Shown here one piece after another: positions 1 to 6,073 of a DNA stretch of 6,887 nucleotides. Source of the DNA: Clostridiales bacterium (GTDB lineage Bacteria; Bacillota_A; Clostridia; Oscillospirales; Acutalibacteraceae); assembly GCA_009774735.1 (NCBI GenBank), contig VSOH01000078.1, positions 1 to 6,887 on the forward strand. The letters run 5' to 3'. Within the stretch, counting starts at the first letter, position 1, and each line of letters starts with the position of its first letter. The notes beneath the pieces are model-generated. The model ran no database searches, had not been told where the DNA came from, and was given only the letters and a program-made list of their open reading frames with translations. The translations under genes and the position numbers were made by a program.

Positions 1-689
1 GCATTAACACCATGCTTACGCTGATAATGTTTATCAAGCAAATACTGTTCTATACCGATATTGGAATTATCGGCAAAACCTGCTATTGATTCTGTTCTGT
101 AAGCCATTTTAGCAATTTCTTCAAGAATCAAGGCGTTTTCAACAGCTTTAAATGCATCCTTTCCCCAAGTAAAAGGACCATGCCTGTGAATAAGTACAGC
201 AGGACATTCGGTAGGATTAATACATCTTTTACTAAATTCTTCGACAATAACCTTGCCTGTATTATGCTCATACTCACCCTCGACCTCATTTTGTGTCAAT
301 CCTCTTGCACAAGGAATTGCACCATTTGAATAATCGGCATGGGTTGTGCCATAAGCAGGAATATCCCTTCCTGCCTGTGCCCATGAGCAAGCCCACGAGG
401 AATGAGTGTGCACAATTCCTCCGATGTCCTTAAAGCTACGGTAAAGCTCAAGATGAGTCGGGGTATCAGATGATGGATTCAAGTCCCCTTCAATCTTATT
501 GCCGTTCAAATCCATAACAACCATATCGTCTGCCTTCATAGTATCATATGGCACACCTGACGGCTTTATTACAAACAAACCTTTTTCTCTGTCAATTGCA
601 GAAACATTTCCCCACGTAAGTACAACTAAATTATATTTAACAAGCTGAAGATTTGCTTCAAATACTTTTTGTTTTAACTCCTCTAACAT
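1..689 (-). CDS. araD: L-ribulose-5-phosphate 4-epimerase, 3' end cut by window edge
   Basis: This cytoplasmic class II aldolase-fold enzyme interconverts L-ribulose 5-phosphate and D-xylulose 5-phosphate, the last step of bacterial L-arabinose breakdown. My translation gives 229 residues and no stop before the window ends; E. coli AraD has 231, so only a short tail is missing. Visible family signatures are TWGNVS (residues 25-30), KPSGVPY (42-48), SSDTPTH (73-79), the zinc-binding HTH (His94, His96), THADY (116-120, Asp119 matching E. coli Asp120) and HRHGPF (168-173, third zinc ligand His170). The tail ends in RKHGVN, where E. coli continues to its catalytic tyrosine; that residue should lie just outside. 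The ATG at 689 follows AGAGGT with a 5-nt spacer, 10 bp after the araA stop, so it is the third gene of the arabinose operon. AraD is hard to tell from UlaF/SgbE by sequence alone, but the araA neighbour settles the substrate. Confidence 0.95.
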   Translation of the reverse strand, partial: MLEELKQKVFEANLQLVKYNLVVLTWGNVSAIDREKGLFVIKPSGVPYDTMKADDMVVMDLNGNKIEGDLNPSSDTPTHLELYRSFKDIGGIVHTHSSWACSWAQAGRDIPAYGTTHADYSNGAIPCARGLTQNEVEGEYEHNTGKVIVEEFSKRCINPTECPAVLIHRHGPFTWGKDAFKAVENALILEEIAKMAYRTESIAGFADNSNIGIEQYLLDKHYQRKHGVN

Positions 690-694
690 ATTTT

Positions 695-700
695 ACCTCT
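695..700 (-). promoter_or_regulatory. araD ribosome binding site overlapping araA stop
   Basis: AGAGGT on the minus strand begins with the last A of the araA TAA stop and sits 5 nt before the araD ATG. It fixes the araD start and suggests that ribosomes finishing araA can reinitiate on araD. Confidence 0.75.
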
Positions 701-2172
701 TACATACCGAGCTTATAAGCTACATCATTATAGAACAACTCTTTTTTGAAAGAATTGATTTCAGTATCTTTATTTATATGAATAAATTCAATACCCATAA
801 TTTCAGCAAAATCACGCATATGATCTGCTGTCAGAGTATAAGAAAGTACCGAATGGTGAGCACCGCCTGCATAAATCCAAGCCTCTGCAGAAGTCTGAAG
901 ACATGGCAACGGTTTCCATAATACACCTGCAACAGGCAGCTTAGGCATATCATTTTTCTGCTCTTTACATTCAACATCATTAACGATCATTCTGAGTCTG
1001 TCACCCATATCAACAAGAGTAACAACAATAGCATCACCTGTCTGTGCTTTGAAAACAAGTCTTGCAGGGTCTTCTCTGTCACCTATACCAAGAGGATGAA
1101 CCTGAATTTTAGGCTTAGTTCCTGCGATAGTCGGACATACTTCAAGCATATGTGAGCCAAGAAGCATTTCATCGCCCGGCTCAAAATGATATGTATAATC
1201 CTCCATAAAGGCTGTGCCGCCTTTCATTCCCTCAGCCATAAGCTTCATTACTCTGGTCATGGCAGCAACTTTCCAGTCACCCTCAGCACCAAAGCCGTAT
1301 CCCTGACGCATTAAATCCTGTGATGCCAAGCCGGGAAGCTGTCTTAATTCCTGTAAATCCTCAAAATTGGTGTGGAATGCTCCGAATCCGCCCTCATCAA
1401 GGAATTTCTTTATTGCAACCTCTTCCCTTGCCTGATAACGAACTGCGTCAATATTATCGGTATCTATATCATAATTCTTTTCATACTCAGCCATCTGTGC
1501 ATCAACTTCATCATCAGTCACAGCATTAACATATTTAATAATATCACCGACACCATGGTGGTCAACCTGCCAGCCGAGCTTAATCTGTGCCTCGATTTTG
1601 TCACCATCTGTTACAGCGACATTTCTCATATTGTCCGAAATACGAAGAACTCTAAGCTTGCGTGACTCAGCAGCACCCACTGCAGCACGCATCCAAACAC
1701 TGATTTTATTTTGAAATGCCTCATCCTTCCAGTAACCGGCAACAACCTTGACTTTTTTTCTCATTCTTGCATGAATATAGCCGTGCTCTCTGTCACCGTG
1801 AGCTGACTGATTAAGATTCATAAAGTCCATATCAATGCTATCCCAAGGAATGTCACGATTATATTGCGTATTGATATGTAGATAAGGCTTGTTAAGCTCA
1901 TTCAAGCCTGCAATCCACATTTTTGAAGGTGAAAAGGTATGCATCCATGTGATAACACCTGCACATTCAGGTGTATTATTTGCTTCCTGCATTATATTGA
2001 GAATTTCATCTGCGGTTTTTACACAAGGCTTTGCAATAACCTTGCAAGGCAGTTTATTTGTAAGCTCCTCAGACATTTCGTTTGCATGAGCATTAATTTC
2101 TGCAAAAATCTCTGTTCCATATAAATGCTGTGTTCCCACAACAAACCAAAATTCATAATCCTTAATTGCCAT
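700..2172 (-). CDS. araA: L-arabinose isomerase
   Basis: This cytoplasmic, metal-dependent (usually Mn2+) enzyme isomerises L-arabinose to L-ribulose. The 490-residue length fits the family (E. coli AraA 500). The N-terminus has the typical FWFVVGTQHLYG (8-19), followed by GVITWMHTFSPSKMWI (72-87) and the HGDREHGYI segment (125-133). Acid and histidine residues equivalent to the E. coli metal/catalytic set are all present: Glu297 in GAEGDWK, Glu324 in FMEDYTYHF, His341 in GSHMLEVCPT and the His439-His440 pair in GGAHHSVLS. No frameshift or missing block is seen. The ATG at 2172 is preceded by GGGAGAG with an 8-nt spacer, and its sequence starts inside the stop codon of the upstream kinase gene; the gap between the two genes is 14 bp. 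araD follows after 10 bp. It is the most diagnostic member of the operon and defines it as arabinose-specific. Confidence 0.98.
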   Translation of the reverse strand: MAIKDYEFWFVVGTQHLYGTEIFAEINAHANEMSEELTNKLPCKVIAKPCVKTADEILNIMQEANNTPECAGVITWMHTFSPSKMWIAGLNELNKPYLHINTQYNRDIPWDSIDMDFMNLNQSAHGDREHGYIHARMRKKVKVVAGYWKDEAFQNKISVWMRAAVGAAESRKLRVLRISDNMRNVAVTDGDKIEAQIKLGWQVDHHGVGDIIKYVNAVTDDEVDAQMAEYEKNYDIDTDNIDAVRYQAREEVAIKKFLDEGGFGAFHTNFEDLQELRQLPGLASQDLMRQGYGFGAEGDWKVAAMTRVMKLMAEGMKGGTAFMEDYTYHFEPGDEMLLGSHMLEVCPTIAGTKPKIQVHPLGIGDREDPARLVFKAQTGDAIVVTLVDMGDRLRMIVNDVECKEQKNDMPKLPVAGVLWKPLPCLQTSAEAWIYAGGAHHSVLSYTLTADHMRDFAEIMGIEFIHINKDTEINSFKKELFYNDVAYKLGM

Positions 2173-2180
2173 AATATTTT

Positions 2181-2187
2181 CTCTCCC
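2181..2187 (-). promoter_or_regulatory. araA ribosome binding site touching the kinase stop
   Basis: GGGAGAG on the minus strand starts at the final G of the kinase TAG stop, 8 nt before the araA ATG. It supports this start and close translational linkage of the kinase and araA. Confidence 0.7.
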
Positions 2188-3764
2188 TATATATTCAATG
2201 CAGCTGACTTTTCAACATCCAAAGCTTGCTTATAACGCTTAAGATATTCGTTAAATCCCTGAACATCTTTTTCATCAGGCTCAATGGTAGTGCTTTTATA
2301 TCTGCTGAATATTTTTGTGTTCAGATAATCATCAAGTGATTTACCTTCACTGTCAAAAGTATATCTTGCCAAAACAGCAATACCCCATGCACCACCTTCA
2401 CCTGCAGTTTCCATAACAGAAACAGGTGAATTCATTGCACCTGCCATAAGCTTCTGTCCAACAACAGGTGTTTTAAATAAACCGCCATGACCTGTCAGGC
2501 AATCAATTTTAACCTGCTCTTTTTCAAGAATTTCCATTCCGATTTTTAAGGTTGACATCGTTGAATAAATCTGTGCTCTGATAAAATTAGCAAGATTAAA
2601 GCAGCTGTTTTCACTTCTGACAAATAAAGGTCTTCCGCTTTCAACTCCTGTAACAGGTTCACCGGAAAAATAGTTGAATGAAACAAGACCGCCGCAGTCG
2701 TTGTCAGCGTCAAGTGCTGTATTGTACAGCAAATCATAAATTTGCGCTTTACTCAACTTGCTGCCGCTGAGCTTTGAAAACTCGATAAACAGATTAAACC
2801 AGTAATCAAGGTCGGTGCAGCAGTTATTGCAATGCACCATTGCAACTGATTTACCTGTAGGTGTTGTAACAACATCTATTTCCTCATGAACACTTTTAAG
2901 CGGTTTTTCAAGAACGACCATCGAAAATATGGAAGTTCCTGCTGAAATATTGCCCGTTCTTACAGCAATGCTGTTTGTAGCAACCATTCCGGTGCCTGCA
3001 TCGCCCTCAGGCGGACACATAACTGCACCGGCTTCAAGAGTTCCGCTCGGATCCAGAAGCTTTGCGCCCTCCTCAGTTAAAACACCTGCGTTTGCACCTG
3101 CGGCAAGCACCTTGGGCAGGATTTCATCAATTTTCCATGAACGTGCTTTAACCTCATCAAGCTGCGAAAACTTTTCAAGCATTTCATTGTTATAATTATT
3201 GGTTTTGCTGTCAATGGGAAACATACCTGATGCCTCACCGACACCGAGCACTTTCTGACCGCTAAGCTTCCAGTGAACATAGCCTGCAAGGGTTGTAAAA
3301 TATGTGATATCATCAATATGATTTTCATTGTTTAGTATCGCCTGATAAAGATGTGCAATGCTCCAGCGCTGAGGAATGTTGAAATTAAACAGCTCTGTCA
3401 GCTTTTTTGCAGCACTTGCAGTCATAGTATTGCGCCATGTTCTGAATGGCACAAGCATATTATCATCTTTATCAAAAGGAAGATAACCATGCATCATTGC
3501 AGAAAATCCTATTGATGAAAGCTTTTTTATTTTAGCTCCGAACTTTTCTTCAGCATTATTGTTAAGGCTTTCATAGGCAGCCTGAAGTCCTGACCATATT
3601 TCATCGGTATGGTATGTCCATATACCGTTTTCCAGCTTGTTTTCCCAGTCAAAGCTGCCTGTTGCAATCGGATTGCAGGATTCGTCAATCAAAACAGCTT
3701 TTATACGGGTTGAGCCAAATTCAATACCTAATGATTCATTGCCTGTCAAAATATAATTACCCAT
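2187..3764 (-). CDS. araK: FGGY-family ribulokinase, clostridial AraK type
   Basis: Predicted to phosphorylate L-ribulose to L-ribulose 5-phosphate with ATP in the cytoplasm. The fold is the actin-like FGGY kinase: the first phosphate-binding motif LGIEFGSTRIKAV at 12-24, a sugar-site region GFSAMMHGYLPF (86-97) and FRTWRN (107-112), the likely catalytic Asp255 in PPEGDAGTG, the turn VRTGNISAGTS (268-278), and the C-terminal adenine-side motifs LTGHGGLFKT (423-432) and METAGEGGAWGIA (451-463). At 525 residues it is shorter than E. coli AraB (566) and lacks the AraB/AraB-like motif spacing I would expect; it matches the pattern of the clostridial kinases often labelled xylulokinase-like, one of which was shown in Clostridium acetobutylicum to be a non-orthologous ribulokinase named AraK. 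Assignment to ribulose rather than xylulose rests on its position 14 bp before araA and on that precedent. The ATG at 3764 follows GAGGT with a 6-nt spacer; it is the promoter-proximal gene of the operon. Confidence 0.85.
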   Translation of the reverse strand: MGNYILTGNESLGIEFGSTRIKAVLIDESCNPIATGSFDWENKLENGIWTYHTDEIWSGLQAAYESLNNNAEEKFGAKIKKLSSIGFSAMMHGYLPFDKDDNMLVPFRTWRNTMTASAAKKLTELFNFNIPQRWSIAHLYQAILNNENHIDDITYFTTLAGYVHWKLSGQKVLGVGEASGMFPIDSKTNNYNNEMLEKFSQLDEVKARSWKIDEILPKVLAAGANAGVLTEEGAKLLDPSGTLEAGAVMCPPEGDAGTGMVATNSIAVRTGNISAGTSIFSMVVLEKPLKSVHEEIDVVTTPTGKSVAMVHCNNCCTDLDYWFNLFIEFSKLSGSKLSKAQIYDLLYNTALDADNDCGGLVSFNYFSGEPVTGVESGRPLFVRSENSCFNLANFIRAQIYSTMSTLKIGMEILEKEQVKIDCLTGHGGLFKTPVVGQKLMAGAMNSPVSVMETAGEGGAWGIAVLARYTFDSEGKSLDDYLNTKIFSRYKSTTIEPDEKDVQGFNEYLKRYKQALDVEKSAALNI

Positions 3765-3770
3765 CTTTTT

Positions 3771-3775
3771 ACCTC
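3771..3775 (-). promoter_or_regulatory. Ribosome binding site of the kinase gene
   Basis: GAGGT on the minus strand, 6 nt before the ATG at 3764. It is the only good site near the 5' end of this reading frame and fixes its start, giving a leader of about 30 nt from the predicted transcription start. Confidence 0.75.
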
Positions 3776-3786
3776 AAAAGACCTAT

Positions 3787-3812
3787 TAATATACACATTA
3801 TATTGTATATTA
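3787..3812. promoter_or_regulatory. Candidate operator: 9-bp inverted repeat over the -10 box
   Basis: TAATATACA and TGTATATTA form a perfect inverted repeat with 9-bp arms and an 8-bp spacer. It covers the predicted -10 element and start site of the arabinose operon, the usual place for a repressor operator. The arms do not match the classic gapless 16-bp AraR palindrome of Bacillus, so the cognate regulator is unknown. The local sequence is almost all A and T, which raises the chance of an accidental palindrome. Confidence 0.4.
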
Positions 3813-3830
3813 TAATATAATGATTTTCAA
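3802..3830 (-). promoter_or_regulatory. Predicted sigma-A promoter of the arabinose operon
   Basis: On the minus strand TTGAAA (3830-3825) and TACAAT (3807-3802) are separated by 17 bp, each with one mismatch to the housekeeping consensus (TTGACA/TATAAT). The start site would fall near 3795, leaving about 30 nt of leader before the kinase ATG. Other TATAAT-like strings exist in this AT-rich stretch, but none has a comparable -35 at proper spacing. It lies downstream of the terminator at 3894-3928, as needed for independent expression. Confidence 0.6.
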
Positions 3831-3841
3831 TATAAAATATA

Positions 3842-3855
3842 TTACAAATTCGTAA
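3842..3855. promoter_or_regulatory. Weak near-palindrome upstream of the -35
   Basis: TTACAAATTCGTAA reads as TTACRAATTYGTAA on both strands, 12 of 14 positions symmetric, and lies 11 bp upstream of the predicted -35 box. This could be a second regulator site. It is short and AT-rich, so chance is a real alternative. Confidence 0.2.
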
Positions 3856-3893
3856 CACAGAGTATGTAAATTCTGTATATTTTCATAAGAAAG

Positions 3894-3928
3894 CAGAAAG
3901 AAAACACTCCTGATAAATATCAGGAGTG
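3894..3928 (-). terminator. Rho-independent terminator after the LRR/dockerin-like gene
   Basis: Positions 3905-3914 and 3919-3928 form a perfect 10-bp stem (arm CACTCCTGAT) closed by a 4-nt loop. On the minus strand the stem is followed directly by TTTTCTTTCT. It begins 12 bp after the TAG stop of the upstream gene. The other strand has no T tract after the stem, so it acts in the minus direction only and insulates the arabinose operon from the upstream transcript. Confidence 0.88.
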
Positions 3929-3940
3929 AATAACGAAAAA

Positions 3941-5050
3941 CTATATTTTATAATTGATGAATTTATCAAATAACGGAAGATATTTTGAGTTTTCTTTTTT
4001 CATCACGGCAAAATCCTTAGCATTAATATATCCGTCATTATTAACATCGCAGGTCGGCAGAATAAGTCTTGAATCTGAATTTGGGGTTACAAAGATTTTT
4101 GACGTTTTACCATTAAGTGTTATGTCCAATGCCGCAGGACTTTCTGTGAAAGAGAGAACAGTTCCATTACCAATTTCATATCCGTTAACTAAAAGCTCAT
4201 TAATCATAATATCACTTGCCTCACCGCTTGGATCAGCCATAGCATATGCAGATACATTGTAATCAAAACTATTAACATTGACCTTTACATTATAAGTACA
4301 TTTATCACCTGTATCCCACATTAATGCATCAAAATAATAAGTTTCACCTGCTTTAAAAGAATATGTTACCTTGAAATTCAAATCATCATTATTTTCACCT
4401 GTCACCAGTTTTTTGAAATTACTGTCATAAATAAAACACTTAGTATAATAATTACCAGATGAAGCAAAGGTAACTGTGCAGTCATGCTTTGGTCTTATAG
4501 GATAATAGGCATGCATACCCGGTGTTACTATCCTAACCTTAAAATCAGAAAATTCAATCGAATCACAGTTGAAATCAATACTGTTTTTCACTGAAAAGTA
4601 AAGAGGATAAGAGCCGGCATCAACATTCAGTACAAAATCATCCTTACCAAAGGCAAACGAGCTGTCTGCAATTTTGGTTATATTGGGTGAAAGAGTCAGA
4701 TCTTTTAAAGAAGAACAGGATGCAAAAACCGAGCTGCCGATTGTTTTAACAGAATCAGGAATTTCGACACTGCTGATTCTGCTAAAGCCTGCAAACGAAT
4801 TTGAACCAATAGAAGTAATGCCGTCTTCAATAATTATTTTCTTTGCAGTTTGTGAATATGTACGCCATGGAGCAGAATATTCATCTTCATAATTCACCAT
4901 AGCACCACTGCCGATAATATGCAGAGCTGAGTCTGATTCATCATAATAATAGTCAATATCATTTGCAAAAACAACGGCAGTTACAGGTAAAGATACAACA
5001 ATCAAAAGAAACGATAGAATAACAGGAAGATATATTTTTTTAACATTCAT
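3941..5050 (-). CDS. Secreted BspA-like leucine-rich-repeat protein with C-terminal half-dockerin
   Basis: A 369-residue exported protein of unknown exact function, probably involved in surface attachment or binding. Residues 1-29 form a Sec signal peptide: basic MNVKK, a hydrophobic core at 6-28, and a likely signal peptidase I site after VFA (residue 29). Residues 31-66 resemble the N-terminal lead-in of clostridial BspA-like proteins (SALHIIGSGAM, APWRTY). About two to three LRR_5 repeats follow at 70-130 (GITSIGSNSFAGFS, IPDSVKTIGSSVFASCSSL). Residues 170-260 look like a beta-sandwich resembling a PPC-type module (inference). The C-terminus has one calcium loop, DVNNDGYINAKD (335-346), as in type I dockerins, but no second loop. 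Its ATG lies 8 bp after the WYL gene stop with AGGTGAT overlapping that stop, so the two are probably cotranscribed and translationally coupled. No catalytic domain is visible. Confidence 0.8.
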   Translation of the reverse strand: MNVKKIYLPVILSFLLIVVSLPVTAVVFANDIDYYYDESDSALHIIGSGAMVNYEDEYSAPWRTYSQTAKKIIIEDGITSIGSNSFAGFSRISSVEIPDSVKTIGSSVFASCSSLKDLTLSPNITKIADSSFAFGKDDFVLNVDAGSYPLYFSVKNSIDFNCDSIEFSDFKVRIVTPGMHAYYPIRPKHDCTVTFASSGNYYTKCFIYDSNFKKLVTGENNDDLNFKVTYSFKAGETYYFDALMWDTGDKCTYNVKVNVNSFDYNVSAYAMADPSGEASDIMINELLVNGYEIGNGTVLSFTESPAALDITLNGKTSKIFVTPNSDSRLILPTCDVNNDGYINAKDFAVMKKENSKYLPLFDKFINYKI

Positions 5051-5053
5051 AAA

Positions 5054-5060
5054 ATCACCT
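5054..5060 (-). promoter_or_regulatory. Ribosome binding site of the LRR gene inside the WYL stop
   Basis: AGGTGAT on the minus strand shares AG with the TAG stop of the WYL gene and ends 3 nt before the ATG at 5050. The same GGTGAT-N3-ATG arrangement precedes the WYL gene, which supports both starts. Confidence 0.65.
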
Positions 5061-6051
5061 ATTTATACACATTTAAAATTGCTCTTGCTCGCTTCTTGAC
5101 CATATTGGCAAGTTCTTTTGGCTCCAGCACCTTTACATCATCACCATACTGCATAAGCCACGAAACAAAGCCATCACTTATTGTTGCATCAACAGTGGTT
5201 TCAAAATGAGTCACTTCATTTGCTGTAAGGCGTATTGATGAACCGAAACGATCAATCATTTCTTCCTGCAGGTGAAGCGCACAGCGCAGCTTAACACTGC
5301 ATTTATCACCTGAAAACATATTGAACATACGGGCACTATAATCCTGTGCATCAAAAGTATCTTTGTAACTGCTGACTTCGCGGACAGGTCTTGCAGACTC
5401 ACTGAGGATATTCAACTTTTTCATTCTGTCAATTCTCAGATTCATTAAATTGTCATATTTCTCATTATTACATACAAGGTAATAATGATCGTCCTTCCAT
5501 ATTAAAGCATATGGAGAAACTCTGAATGTTTTTTCAGTATATTTTCTTTTGTTTTCAATATCGACTGAACGTCTTTTATATACAAATTTGACCTTTTTCT
5601 TCTCACTGATAGCCTCATGCAGACGGTCAATTGTAATATAGATTTCCTCATTATCACATTTTGCACTGTTTGTTTCAACATACACTCGGCTGAAAAGTGA
5701 ATCAGCCTGTCCGTTTGAAACAAGGCATTTTAATTTTTCAACCAGTGACTTTGTCTTTTTCGGTGTAATGAAGCCGGCACTCGTAACTGCATCAATAAGC
5801 AGAACGACCTCAGGAATTTCAAAGCGTCTGTTAGCAAGAAAATAACCGCGCTTAGGTGTAAACACCTTAATTATGTCACAGCCAAGCTCATTAAGTGCAT
5901 CAATTTGAGTGTAAACGGACTTTCGTTCACATACAATGCCATATTCTGCCAGACCATCAATAATATCATTTGTTGTTAAAGGGTTTTCTTCATCGCTGCG
6001 TTCTTCAAGCATTCTGTAAATTAAAAATGCTTTCAGCTTATTTTTTTGCAT
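5059..6051 (-). CDS. WYL-domain transcriptional regulator
   Basis: A cytoplasmic DNA-binding regulator of 330 residues from the preferred start. Residues 2-75 form a winged helix-turn-helix of the DeoR-like type (LTTNDIIDGLAEYG, then RKSVYTQIDALNELG as recognition helix, then the wing FTPKRGYFL). A linker leads to the WYL domain at about 135-215, with the signature in PYALIWKDDHYYLVC (Trp185, Tyr191, Leu192) and LRIDRM. The WCX-type C-terminal extension occupies about 248-330. WYL domains bind small ligands or nucleic acids; the effector here cannot be read from sequence. An in-frame ATG at 6096 would lengthen it to 345 residues, but would overlap the penicillin-binding protein gene and has no ribosome binding site, whereas GGTGAT sits before the ATG at 6051. 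It starts 22 bp after the upstream stop and ends 8 bp before the LRR gene. Targets may include its own operon. No CRISPR genes are nearby. Confidence 0.88.
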   Translation of the reverse strand: MQKNKLKAFLIYRMLEERSDEENPLTTNDIIDGLAEYGIVCERKSVYTQIDALNELGCDIIKVFTPKRGYFLANRRFEIPEVVLLIDAVTSAGFITPKKTKSLVEKLKCLVSNGQADSLFSRVYVETNSAKCDNEEIYITIDRLHEAISEKKKVKFVYKRRSVDIENKRKYTEKTFRVSPYALIWKDDHYYLVCNNEKYDNLMNLRIDRMKKLNILSESARPVREVSSYKDTFDAQDYSARMFNMFSGDKCSVKLRCALHLQEEMIDRFGSSIRLTANEVTHFETTVDATISDGFVSWLMQYGDDVKVLEPKELANMVKKRARAILNVYK

Positions 6052-6054
6052 AAC

Positions 6055-6060
6055 ATCACC
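6055..6060 (-). promoter_or_regulatory. Ribosome binding site that decides the WYL gene start
   Basis: GGTGAT on the minus strand, 3 nt before the ATG at 6051. Neither of the earlier in-frame ATG codons (6069 and 6096) has a purine-rich site at a useful distance, so 6051 is preferred. Confidence 0.6.
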
Positions 6061-6073
6061 ATTTGACATTATA

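Noticed and set aside
1320..2124. Several plus-strand open frames of 60-97 codons antisense to araA
   Set aside because: They lie wholly inside a well-conserved minus-strand gene, show no recognisable protein features and lack convincing ribosome binding sites; they are coding-strand shadows.
2546..3328. Minus-strand frames of 63 and 83 codons and a plus-strand frame of 88 codons within the kinase gene
   Set aside because: They are out of frame with an intact conserved FGGY kinase and have no supporting motifs.
3856..3877. ACAGA-N10-TCTGT inverted repeat in the intergenic region
   Set aside because: Arms of only 5 bp with a 10-bp gap are expected by chance over this length and do not align with the promoter elements.
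3840..3900. Possible catabolite-repression (cre) site upstream of the arabinose promoter
   Set aside because: The closest string around the CG at 3851-3852 departs from the cre consensus at several fixed positions.
3954..4262. Plus-strand frame of 102 codons opposite the LRR gene
   Set aside because: The opposite strand has a coherent signal peptide, LRR and calcium-loop protein; this frame has none and would run across the C-terminal coding region only as an antisense shadow.
5059..6051. WYL regulator as part of a CRISPR or phage-defence system
   Set aside because: No repeats, cas genes, nuclease or other defence genes are present; WYL regulators are widespread outside defence.
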